From positions 1 through 32,393 of the forward strand of contig JANLJE010000050.1 of assembly GCA_029255645.1 (NCBI GenBank): a stretch of DNA of 32,393 nucleotides. The letters run 5' to 3'. The translations under genes were made by a program, and so were the position numbers. Every line of letters begins with the position of its first letter. Within the stretch, counting starts at the first letter, position 1. This document shows, one piece after another, positions 25,991-32,393 of this stretch. This DNA comes from Comamonadaceae bacterium (GTDB lineage Bacteria; Pseudomonadota; Gammaproteobacteria; Burkholderiales; Rhodocyclaceae). The notes beneath the pieces are model-generated. The model searched no databases, was not told the origin of the DNA, and was given only the letters and a program-made list of their open reading frames with translations.

Positions 25991-27253
25991 ATGAGAATCA
26001 GCACAACGCAGCTTTATGATTCCGGGGCCAATGGCCTGTTACGCAATCAGTACGATCTGTACAAGCTGCAGAACCAGTTTTCCACCGGGCGGCGGGTGGT
26101 GACCCCCGCGGATGATCCGGTGGCAGCCTCCCAGGCTTTGGTGACGGAGCAAAAGCTCAATGTCAATCAGCAGTTTCTGGATAATCAAGGCAATGCCCGC
26201 GCCCAGCTCGCCGAACTGGAAAGCTTGATGGCTTCGGTGGGGACCAGTCTGATTGACGTCAAGAGCCGCTGGGTCGAGGCCGGTAACGGCGCCTATTCGG
26301 ATAGCGAACTGAAAGCCATTGCCGTCGATCTGCGGAGCAAGTTCCAGGAGTTCCTGGGGATTGCCAACAGTGCGGATGCCAATGGTTTGTACCGTTTTGC
26401 CGGCTATCAAGGCGCTACCCAGCCTTTCGTGCAGGAAGGTGGGCAGGTGCAATACAAGGGGGATAGTGGCGCCCGGCAACTACAGGTCGAAGCCAGTCGT
26501 TTCATGGAAGTCAGTTATTCCGGGCGGCAGTTCTTTGAAGCCATTCCCGAGGGGAATGGTGTATTCGTGACGGGGGCTGACACGGGGAATACCGGCTCGG
26601 GAGTCATCAGCAACGGCAGCGTGCTGACGGCCTACAGCGGCAATAATTACCGCCTCGAATTCACGCGGACCCCGGACCCGCTCTACCCTACCGACACGAC
26701 CAAGGACACGGTGGAGTATTCGATCTATGAATGGGCGCCAGGGGCCGCCATGCCGGGCGCTCCCACCTCGGGCCCCTTTGCCTACAAGTCCGGCGATGCC
26801 ATTTTTCTGCCTGATCCGACTGACCCCACGAAGGAGCTCAACGTCGTCATTACCGGTGATCCTGCAACCAACGACAGCTTCACGCTGCGCCCTAGTGCCA
26901 CGGAGAGCCTCTTTACCACGCTGGACACCTTCATCCAGACCCTGGAGCAGGGCAACAAGTCTGATCCTGCCGCTTTCCAGAACGCGATGCTGCGAATTGG
27001 CGCCAGCATCGATCAAGGCATCCAGCATGTCCTGGATGGCCGCGCCGATGTCGGCGCCCGCATGGCCGAACTGGATTCGCTCAGCGCGCTGGGCGGGGAC
27101 CTGGATGTGCAGTACCAGTCGCAGATTTCGGATCTGGTGGACCTGGATTACACCAAGGCGATCACCGATCTTTCCCGGAACCAGTTGCAATTGCAGGCCG
27201 CCCAGCAATCCTTCATGAAAGTGACAGGCTTGAGTCTGTTCAATTTCTTATGA
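25991..27253 (+). CDS. flgL: Hook-filament junction protein FlgL (HAP3)
   Basis: FlgL, 420 aa, second junction protein, structurally flagellin-like. N-terminal MRISTTQLYDSG and FSTGRRVVTPADDPVAAS (about 31-48) are diagnostic; the C-terminal coiled region (DVGARMAELDSL, then LSRNQLQLQAAQQSF) completes the D0/D1 core. About 100 residues longer than the enteric protein (317 aa) owing to a central beta-rich insertion (about 195-310) that ends SFTLRP and resembles the FlgK modules. The ATG at 25991 has GAGAGA upstream; an earlier in-frame codon at 25970 lies inside flgK. Its TGA overlaps the next gene by four bases. Confidence 0.95.
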   Translation: MRISTTQLYDSGANGLLRNQYDLYKLQNQFSTGRRVVTPADDPVAASQALVTEQKLNVNQQFLDNQGNARAQLAELESLMASVGTSLIDVKSRWVEAGNGAYSDSELKAIAVDLRSKFQEFLGIANSADANGLYRFAGYQGATQPFVQEGGQVQYKGDSGARQLQVEASRFMEVSYSGRQFFEAIPEGNGVFVTGADTGNTGSGVISNGSVLTAYSGNNYRLEFTRTPDPLYPTDTTKDTVEYSIYEWAPGAAMPGAPTSGPFAYKSGDAIFLPDPTDPTKELNVVITGDPATNDSFTLRPSATESLFTTLDTFIQTLEQGNKSDPAAFQNAMLRIGASIDQGIQHVLDGRADVGARMAELDSLSALGGDLDVQYQSQISDLVDLDYTKAITDLSRNQLQLQAAQQSFMKVTGLSLFNFL

Positions 27254-27705
27254 CCCTCCGGGTGCGGGTGTTGCCGGGCGTCGTGTTGCTGAGCGTCGTG
27301 CTGGGCGGCTGCGCTGCGGTGGGATTGGATGACTCCCTGGTTGAAGACGGTACGATCCAGGATGTGGCGCCAGCCGCTCTGGCCAGCCGCCTGCTCAAAC
27401 CCGGGAGCGGCGACTGGATCAATTTTGGCATCGCCTACCTGATTCATGATCCCCTGGCGCCCAACTGGGAAATTCACGAAACCCGGGTCAGCGAAGATGT
27501 GTTCCACATGCAGCTGCGCATGAAGCGCTATCACAAAGGGGGCGAGGGCGAATCGATGCTCATCCTCAAGCGCCGGGCAGCCCAGCTGCAGCGCGAACTG
27601 GGGTATGGCAGCTACCGGATTCTCGATTATATGGAAGGCATTGACTCCCAGACCCTGGGGGCGCGCCGTTTTGGCGAGGGCAGCATCCAGCTGGTGTGGC
27701 GCTAG
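27250..27705 (+). CDS. Unknown small lipoprotein following flgL
   Basis: Unrecognised protein of 151 aa. It has a lipoprotein signal peptide with lipobox L18-G-G-C21; Ala at +2 favours the outer membrane. The mature part (about 130 aa) has no membrane segment and contains GSGDWINFGIAYLIHDPLAPNW, HETRVSEDVFHMQLRMKRY and a C-terminal FGEGSIQLVWR, suggesting a small alpha/beta periplasmic domain. The ATG overlaps the flgL stop (ATGA), so it should be co-translated with flgKL under sigma-28 control, which hints at a flagellar or envelope role. Its base composition matches the neighbours. Stop codon lies one base from the fliR stop on the opposite strand. Confidence 0.85.
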   Translation: MTLRVRVLPGVVLLSVVLGGCAAVGLDDSLVEDGTIQDVAPAALASRLLKPGSGDWINFGIAYLIHDPLAPNWEIHETRVSEDVFHMQLRMKRYHKGGEGESMLILKRRAAQLQRELGYGSYRILDYMEGIDSQTLGARRFGEGSIQLVWR

Positions 27706-27706
27706 G

Positions 27707-28489
27707 CTAAGCGGGGGGCAAGGCGAAATAGAGCATGGCATTTAGCCCTTCGTTGAAGATTTGCTCTAGCGGCACGACCAGGTAGCTCATCATCAGGTAA
27801 AGGCCGGCAAACCCCAGGGCCAGGGTGATGGGAAAGCCGATCGCAAAGAGGTTGAGTTGCGGTGCGGCACGGTTGAGGACGCCCATGCCCAGGTTGGTGA
27901 TCAGCAAAATCACGATGACGGGGAGCGACAAGAGGAGCCCCGTGGAGAATATCCTGGCGCCGAGACTGGCCAGGAAATGCCAGCTTGAAGCGTGCAAAGG
28001 GGTGCTGGCGATGGGGATGGCAAGAAAACTCTGCGCCATCACCGAGAAATAAATCAGATGGCCATTGAGGGCCAGAAAAACCAGGGTGGCCAGCAATGTC
28101 AAGAAATTGGCAATGACCGAGGTCTGGGACGTGCTCTGAGGGTCGTAGAAGGTGGCAAAGCCCAGGCCCATCTGGAAGGCGATGATGGAGGAGGCCATTT
28201 CGATCGCTGTGAAAATGATGCGCATGGAAAGCCCCATGCCGATCCCGATCAGAATCTGTTGCGCCAGTATCCAGAGCCCAAGGCCGGAGGCGGGAGATAC
28301 CGCCGGCATGGCGGGCAGGATGGGGGCGATGGCGAGGGTCAGTGCAAGGCCCAGCATCAAGCGGATGCGCCGTGGCAAGGCCGCATTGCTGAGGAAAGGG
28401 GCGGTGGCGGCCACGGCCAGAATGCGCACCAGGGGATAAATGAAGCTGGCGATCCAGAGGTCGAGTTGGGCCGAGCTGACGCTGATCAC
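27707..28489 (-). CDS. fliR: Flagellar export gate protein FliR
   Basis: FliR, 260 aa, inner-membrane component of the FliPQR export core. Six or so hydrophobic segments cover most of the protein, with the family motifs FLSNAALPRRIRLMLGLALTL (in part, about 33-52) and GLGFATFYDPQS (about 118-129). The start is a GTG at 28489, one base after the fliQ stop. It is the last gene of the fliK-to-fliR unit and converges with the lipoprotein gene, with a single base between stop codons and no terminator visible. Confidence 0.96.
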   Translation of the reverse strand: MISVSSAQLDLWIASFIYPLVRILAVAATAPFLSNAALPRRIRLMLGLALTLAIAPILPAMPAVSPASGLGLWILAQQILIGIGMGLSMRIIFTAIEMASSIIAFQMGLGFATFYDPQSTSQTSVIANFLTLLATLVFLALNGHLIYFSVMAQSFLAIPIASTPLHASSWHFLASLGARIFSTGLLLSLPVIVILLITNLGMGVLNRAAPQLNLFAIGFPITLALGFAGLYLMMSYLVVPLEQIFNEGLNAMLYFALPPA

Positions 28490-28490
28490 G

Positions 28491-28760
28491 TTAGCCGATG
28501 ATGTTCGGGATGCTTTCCAGCATCCGGCGCATGTAGGAAAGCATCAGTTGCAGCATCCAGGGACCGGCCAGCAAGAAGGTGAGGAAAACGGCGACCAGCT
28601 TGGGAATGAAGGAGAGGGTCGCCTCATTGATTTGCGTGGCGGCCTGGAAAATACTGACGATCAAGCCGACGACCAGGGCGACCAGCAGCATGGGGCCAGA
28701 CAGCAGCAAAGTGACTTCAATGGCCTGGCGGCCAATTTCCATGACGGTGCCCGTGTTCAT
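28491..28760 (-). CDS. fliQ: Flagellar export gate protein FliQ
   Basis: FliQ, 89 aa, exactly the family length, with two membrane helices (about 15-40 and 50-75). The sequence [21 protein letters not shown] and [19 protein letters not shown] is characteristic. Several copies pack around FliP in the export gate. The ATG overlaps the fliP stop by four bases, giving translational coupling. Confidence 0.97.
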   Translation of the reverse strand: MNTGTVMEIGRQAIEVTLLLSGPMLLVALVVGLIVSIFQAATQINEATLSFIPKLVAVFLTFLLAGPWMLQLMLSYMRRMLESIPNIIG

Positions 28761-29524
28761 GTACCAAAACTCTTGACCAGCGAGCCAATCAGCAACTGCC
28801 AGCCATCCGCGAGCACGAACAGCATGATCTTGAACGGCAGGGAGACCATGACCGGCGACATCATCATCATGCCCATGGACATCAGCAGGCTGGCCACCAC
28901 CATGTCGATGACCAGAAAGGGGATGAATACCACGAAGCCGATCTGGAAGGCGGTCTTCAATTCACTGGTGACAAAGGCGGGAATCATGATCCGCATCGGG
29001 GTATCTTCAGGCTTTTCGATTTTTGCGATATTGGCCAGCCGGGCAAACAGGGCCAGATCGGCCTCCCGGGTCTGTTTGAGCATGAAAGCCTTGAGCGGGA
29101 CCGAGGCTCGTTCGGCCGCTTCCATGATGTCGATCCTGTTTTCGGAAAGTGGGAGATAGGCCTCGTTGTACACCCGGTCTGCCACCGGGGCCATGATGAA
29201 AAAGGTGAGAAACAGGGCCAGGGCGATCAAGACCTGGGTGGGCGGCGTGGTCTGGGTGCCCATGGCGTGGCGCAGCAGGGCAAAGACGATGATGATGCGG
29301 GTGAAGCAGGTCATCAACAGCAAGCTGGCGGGGATGAAGGAGAGCACTGTCAGCAGCAACAGCGTCTGGATGGTCAGGCTGTAAGTGGTCGTGTTGCCGG
29401 GGCCTGGCGTCGCCGAGAAGGCGGGCAGCCCGGCCTGGGCCAGGGCCAGCTGGGGAAGGATCAGCAGACCGGGCAGGCAGAGGGCGCGCAGCACGGCGGC
29501 GGAGAAAAGCTTGTTATTGGCCAT
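28757..29524 (-). CDS. fliP: Flagellar export gate protein FliP
   Basis: FliP, 255 aa, core of the export gate. A cleavable signal peptide is predicted (start [11 protein letters not shown], cleavage about residue 28-30 after LALAQA). Conserved motifs are all present: [27 protein letters not shown] (in parts, about 60-85), [13 protein letters not shown], and the C-terminal [23 protein letters not shown]. The ATG at 29524 was chosen; a much longer in-frame extension would run backwards through fliO and carries no recognisable FliP sequence. It overlaps the end of fliO by 11 bases. Confidence 0.96.
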   Translation of the reverse strand: MANNKLFSAAVLRALCLPGLLILPQLALAQAGLPAFSATPGPGNTTTYSLTIQTLLLLTVLSFIPASLLLMTCFTRIIIVFALLRHAMGTQTTPPTQVLIALALFLTFFIMAPVADRVYNEAYLPLSENRIDIMEAAERASVPLKAFMLKQTREADLALFARLANIAKIEKPEDTPMRIMIPAFVTSELKTAFQIGFVVFIPFLVIDMVVASLLMSMGMMMMSPVMVSLPFKIMLFVLADGWQLLIGSLVKSFGT

Positions 29525-29918
29525 GCCCACGCCGATCCGAGAACTGCTGCATCCAATGGGAAAAGGGCAGGGGCGCCGCCGGGCTGTCAGGAGGAAGTTC
29601 TCCTCTGGGCATGGTATGGAGCGTGCGGATCTGGCCAGGGACAATCCCGATGACGAGCCATTGCTCCCCGGCTTCGAGCAGCACAATGCGTTCCTTGGGC
29701 CCCAGGGCCACTCCCCCCAGCAGTTTCAGCCCGCCCTGGCCGAATCCCTTGCCGCCCAGAAGCCGGCGTGCCATGAAGGCAAAAAGAAAGAGCAGCGCAA
29801 TGATGAAGGCCAGTCCCAGCATGGCTTGCAGAAAGGCAGACGAAGAAACGCCGGGGGCTGGCGTATCAGCCAGGGCAACGGACGGGGTGAGGAGGGCGAA
29901 AAAAAGAAGTGGGGGCAT
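29514..29918 (-). CDS. fliO: Flagellar export assembly protein FliO
   Basis: FliO, 134 aa, helps assemble FliP in the membrane. It has an N-terminal signal-like segment ([17 protein letters not shown]), a short spacer, one membrane helix (about 32-52, [21 protein letters not shown]) and a small cytoplasmic domain with [22 protein letters not shown], typical of the family. The ATG at 29918 is the first good start; a TTG lies 6 bases upstream. Unlike its neighbours it is not overlapped by the gene before it: a 136-base gap with a tandem repeat separates it from fliN. An in-frame TAA lies 33 bases upstream. Confidence 0.92.
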   Translation of the reverse strand: MPPLLFFALLTPSVALADTPAPGVSSSAFLQAMLGLAFIIALLFLFAFMARRLLGGKGFGQGGLKLLGGVALGPKERIVLLEAGEQWLVIGIVPGQIRTLHTMPRGELPPDSPAAPLPFSHWMQQFSDRRGHGQ

Positions 29919-29967
29919 GAACAACGCAGGTCGAAGAATCTGCGTATCTTAGAGCAATCTGCTCTCC

Positions 29968-30027
29968 GTGGGCAGCGTCTCCATGGGCAGCGTCTCCATG
30001 GGCAGCGTTTCCATGGGCAGCGTTTCC
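29968..30027 (-). repeat. Tandem repeat, four 15-bp units, between fliN and fliO
   Basis: Four consecutive 15-base units (+ strand ATGGGCAGCGTYTCC, the leftmost beginning GTG) fill about half of the fliN-fliO gap. Units differ only at one C/T position and the first base. On the - strand they can be read as repeated M-E-T-L-P codons: an ATG at 30014 opens a 21-codon frame ending at a TAA (29949-29951) in the same phase as fliO. No convincing ribosome site precedes it, so it is recorded as a repeat, not a gene. Confidence 0.9.
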
Positions 30028-30054
30028 GTGAGGTGCTGCGAGGTCAGTGGGTCA

Positions 30055-30519
30055 TCAGCGTCCCAGTTTGCGCATCCGCTCCGAGGGCGTGATGATGTCC
30101 GTCAGGCGGATGCCGAATTTGTCATTGACCACCACGACCTCGCCCTGGGCAATCAGGGTGCCGTTGACCAGGACATCCATGGGCTCTCCGGCCATGGCGT
30201 CGAGTTCGACCACGGAGCCATGGGCCAGTTGCAGGAGGTTCTTGATCGTGATCTTGGTGCGTCCCAACTCCACGGTCATTTGCACGGGGATGTCCAGGAT
30301 CATGTCCAGTTCGTTCATGATGCTGCCTGGAGCCGCCCCGGGGGCATTGAAGGAGGGGAAGATGTCGGCGGGGTGGGCGGCGGGCGCCGCCGCTTCCCTG
30401 GGGGCCGTCTGCTCGGCCATCGCGGCGGCCCAGTCATCTTCGGAAATGGGCTCTTCCGTAGCGGGGGCGGCGTCCATGCCCATGTTCGCCTGGGCGTCAG
30501 AAATCTCGTCGTCAGACAT
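30055..30519 (-). CDS. fliN: Flagellar motor switch protein FliN
   Basis: FliN, 154 aa, C-ring component that with FliM and FliG sets rotation direction and helps dock the export ATPase complex. An acidic Ala/Pro-rich N-terminal region (about 1-70, with EEPISEDDWAAAMAEQ) precedes the conserved SpoA domain (about 75-150: ILDIPVQMTVELGRTKITI, LLQLAHGSVVELDAMAGEP, GEVVVVNDKFGIRLTDI). The ATG at 30519 has AGGAGA six bases upstream and overlaps the fliM stop by 8 bases. Confidence 0.97.
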   Translation of the reverse strand: MSDDEISDAQANMGMDAAPATEEPISEDDWAAAMAEQTAPREAAAPAAHPADIFPSFNAPGAAPGSIMNELDMILDIPVQMTVELGRTKITIKNLLQLAHGSVVELDAMAGEPMDVLVNGTLIAQGEVVVVNDKFGIRLTDIITPSERMRKLGR

Positions 30520-31519
30520 TGCGTTCTCCTGGTGCGGCATCCGTCTGGGATGCCGTCTGTATGAAGCGTTCTACCCGGAGCGCGTACTGGCCATTTTGCT
30601 GGCCATAGCGGCACTCCATCAGCGCGACGCCGTCCACTTCCACGCTCAGCAGGTCGGGGATGGTGAGCGGGACAATATCCCCGACCCGTAATTTCAGGAT
30701 CTGCCCGAGGGTGATGCTGGTGGAGCCTAGTTGGGCAACCAGTTCTAGCTCGGCTCCTTGCAATTGCTTGCGCAGCATGCTGATCCAGCGTTTGTCCGAA
30801 GAGAGCTGGTCACTTTGCATGGTGCTGTGTAGCAGGTCGCGGATGGGTTCGATCATGGAGTAGGGGAAGCAGATATGCATGTCGGCCGTCGCGCCCCCGA
30901 ATTCCAGGGTGAACGTTGTGGAAATGACGATTTCGGAGGGAGTCGCGATGTTGGCGAACTGCGAATTCATTTCTGAACGGATGTACTCGAAGTTGATTTC
31001 ATACACCGGCTTCCAGGAGCGGCTGTATTCGGCGAACACCACTCCGAGCAGGCCCTGGATGATGCGCTGTTCGGTGGGGGTGAAGTCGCGCCCCTCGACC
31101 CGGGAATGGAAGCGCCCGTCGCCACCAAACATGTTGTCGACCACCAGGAACACCAGATTGGGGTCGAAGACAAACAGGCTCGTGCCGCGCAGGGGCTTGG
31201 CAGACACCAGGTTCAGGTTGGTGGGCACCACCAGGTTGCGGATGAATTCACTGTATTTCTGCACCCGGATCGGTCCCACCGAAACCTCGGTGTTACGGTG
31301 CATGTAGTTGAACATGCCGATGCGCAGGTAGCGGGCAAAGCGTTCGTTGATCAGCTCCAGGGTCGGCATGCGGCCCCGGACGATGCGTTCCTGGGTGCCG
31401 AGATTGTAGGAACGGACCCCCGATCCTTCCGAGGGCATTTCATCCGGTTCGTCCGTTTCCCCCGTGACACCCTTCAAGAGGGCGTCAACTTCTTCCTGGG
31501 AGAGGAAATCACCGGCCAT
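30512..31519 (-). CDS. fliM: Flagellar motor switch protein FliM
   Basis: FliM, 335 aa, the CheY-P receptor of the motor. The N-terminal peptide LSQEEVDALLKG (about 5-16) is the CheY-binding segment. The middle domain (about 45-240) includes GMFNYMHRNTEVSVGPIRVQKYSEF and NMFGGDGR; the C-terminal SpoA domain (about 250-325) includes LGSTSITLGQILKLRVGDIVPL. Length matches the family. GGAG lies seven bases before the ATG. It follows fliL by 18 bases and overlaps fliN. Confidence 0.97.
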   Translation of the reverse strand: MAGDFLSQEEVDALLKGVTGETDEPDEMPSEGSGVRSYNLGTQERIVRGRMPTLELINERFARYLRIGMFNYMHRNTEVSVGPIRVQKYSEFIRNLVVPTNLNLVSAKPLRGTSLFVFDPNLVFLVVDNMFGGDGRFHSRVEGRDFTPTEQRIIQGLLGVVFAEYSRSWKPVYEINFEYIRSEMNSQFANIATPSEIVISTTFTLEFGGATADMHICFPYSMIEPIRDLLHSTMQSDQLSSDKRWISMLRKQLQGAELELVAQLGSTSITLGQILKLRVGDIVPLTIPDLLSVEVDGVALMECRYGQQNGQYALRVERFIQTASQTDAAPGERNV

Positions 31520-31537
31520 GAGTGTGCTCCGTCAGGC

Positions 31538-32080
31538 TTACTGGATGATGAAGGAGGTAAACAGCACGGACAGCACGGGGGTTTCCGGGGCGCGTCCCTG
31601 GGTGCCTGGATTCAGGATCCGGTTGATCTCGTCCCTGATTTCCTTGGCGAGTTGCTCCTTGCCTTCCTTGCTCAGCAGTTGGGAGGCTTTCTTGCTCGAC
31701 AAGATCATGGTGACGTTGTTACGCACCCGCGGCATCTGGTTTTTCAGCGCGGCATCACTGCTCATGTCATCCAACTCGAGGGCAATTACCACCTGCATGT
31801 ATTGATCACCTTGGTCGCCTTCCGGCACCAGGTTCACGGTGAAGGCATCCAGGTTCACGAAAACCGGTGGAACTTCTGGCCCCGCTTTTTTCTTCCTGGG
31901 CTTCTTGTCGGGTACGACGACATCTTCCTCGTCACCCTGTCCGTCATCTCCTGACATCAGCAGGATGACGGCCCCCGCTCCCGCAACCACGAGCAGCAAG
32001 GCCACGGCAATGCTGATGATCAGCAGTTTCTTGCTTTTTTTGGGAGGGTCTTCCTCGACGGGGTTGGCGACTTTTGCCAT
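31538..32080 (-). CDS. fliL: Flagellar basal body protein FliL
   Basis: FliL, 180 aa, single-pass inner-membrane protein next to the stators that supports torque and stator engagement. A basic N-terminal tail (PPKKSKK) leads to one membrane helix (about 19-43), then an acidic and a Lys-rich linker (GDEEDVVVPDKKPRKKK), and a periplasmic stomatin-like domain (about 70-180: FVNLDAFTVNLVPEG, ending VLSVLFTSFIIQ). The ATG lies 46 bases after fliK, the largest gap before fliN in this unit; the ribosome site (AAGGA) is rather distant. Confidence 0.95.
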   Translation of the reverse strand: MAKVANPVEEDPPKKSKKLLIISIAVALLLVVAGAGAVILLMSGDDGQGDEEDVVVPDKKPRKKKAGPEVPPVFVNLDAFTVNLVPEGDQGDQYMQVVIALELDDMSSDAALKNQMPRVRNNVTMILSSKKASQLLSKEGKEQLAKEIRDEINRILNPGTQGRAPETPVLSVLFTSFIIQ

Positions 32081-32126
32081 AGCTGTTCAAATCCTTTTGG
32101 CCATTCTGACGGGTGCCAGAACTTCA

Positions 32127-32393
32127 TCAAGCAAACAAATCCACCATGCCGTTGCCGCGCCGTTCGAGCAGTGCAGAAACGGAGGTCGATCCGCCCTCAA
32201 GTATAGCCTCATCCTTTCTTGCCCGGGATGAGCCCCATCCCTGTTGGGCCATGGCCTGTTGCTCATGCTGGGACTGGGTGCCGACCTGGGTCTGGCCCAG
32301 GGAAATGCCGGCGCTTGCCAGCATTTCCCGCAAGCGGGGCAAGGCATCTTCGATGGCTTGCCTCACTTCATGGGTCGTGGCCGAGAATACCGC
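32127..32393 (-). CDS. fliK: Hook-length control protein FliK, C-terminal end (partial)
   Basis: Only the last 88 codons are in the window; the reading frame is open at the right edge. The segment EVRQAIEDALPRLREMLASAGISLGQ (read in parts) belongs to the conserved C-terminal domain of FliK that interacts with FlhB to switch export specificity, followed by a Gln-rich variable tail and the end GNGMVDLFA. Position upstream of fliL matches the usual fliK-fliL-fliM order. The start, full length and promoter lie outside the window. Confidence 0.9.
   Translation of the reverse strand, partial: AVFSATTHEVRQAIEDALPRLREMLASAGISLGQTQVGTQSQHEQQAMAQQGWGSSRARKDEAILEGGSTSVSALLERRGNGMVDLFA

Noticed and set aside
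27992-29159. + strand open frames across fliR-fliP
   Set aside because: They are antisense to clear export-gate genes and contain no recognisable domain.
29949-30014. 21-codon METLP-repeat frame as a gene
   Set aside because: No clear ribosome site and the content is explained by the tandem repeat; kept only as part of the repeat entry and finding.
32081-32126. TGGCACC before fliL on the - strand as a sigma-54 -24 element
   Set aside because: No GC at the -12 position; only half a promoter. fliL most likely shares the fliK transcript.

Overview
The window is almost wall-to-wall flagellar and chemotaxis genes, on about 60% GC DNA. Gene content (FlhF/FlhG, MotC/MotD, CheV pairs, CheZ, sigma-54-type and sigma-28-type promoter sequences) and the gene order fit a polarly flagellated betaproteobacterium, most likely Rhodocyclales-like. 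That placement is an inference from family resemblance, not from a database search. No RNA genes, insertion sequences, prophage or CRISPR were seen, and no gene-free stretch exceeds 200 bases.

Layout. (1) 27-6910, + strand: chemotaxis block with a methyl-accepting chemotaxis protein, two CheV paralogues, CheY, CheZ and CheA, ending in a strong hairpin at 6931-6958. (2) 7084-14987, + strand: export gate and regulation block flhB-flhA-flhF-flhG-fliA-motC-motD, mostly with overlapping or abutting genes. (3) 14979-16508, - strand: flgA, flgM, flgN; flgN ends inside the end of motD, and flgM has its own sigma-28-like promoter. (4) 16680-23929, + strand: rod, hook, ring operon flgBCDEFGHIJ behind a near-consensus sigma-54 promoter. 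(5) 23989-27705, + strand: flgK-flgL plus a small unknown lipoprotein, behind a good sigma-28 promoter. (6) 27707-32393, - strand: fliK (3' end only), fliL, fliM, fliN, fliO, fliP, fliQ, fliR, converging on the lipoprotein gene with one base between the stop codons.

How it works together. FlhA/FlhB/FliO/FliP/FliQ/FliR form or assemble the export gate, and FlgB/C/F/G (rod), FlgH/I (L and P rings), FlgE/D (hook and cap) and FlgK/L (junction) are built through it. FliM/FliN receive CheY-P from the CheA-CheV-receptor pathway, CheZ removes the phosphate, and MotC/MotD with FliL drive rotation. FlhF/FlhG set the number and place of flagella. The promoters imply a hierarchy: sigma-54 for the hook-basal body, then FliA (sigma-28), restrained by FlgM, for flgKL and for flgM itself.

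No wholly new system was found. The most notable oddities are an FlhG that has lost key deviant-Walker residues but keeps its FlhF-contact motif, a CheZ with a recently duplicated CheY-binding-like peptide, a receptor whose sensor lies at its C-terminus, an unknown lipoprotein in the flgKL unit, and a 15-bp tandem repeat in the fliN-fliO gap.
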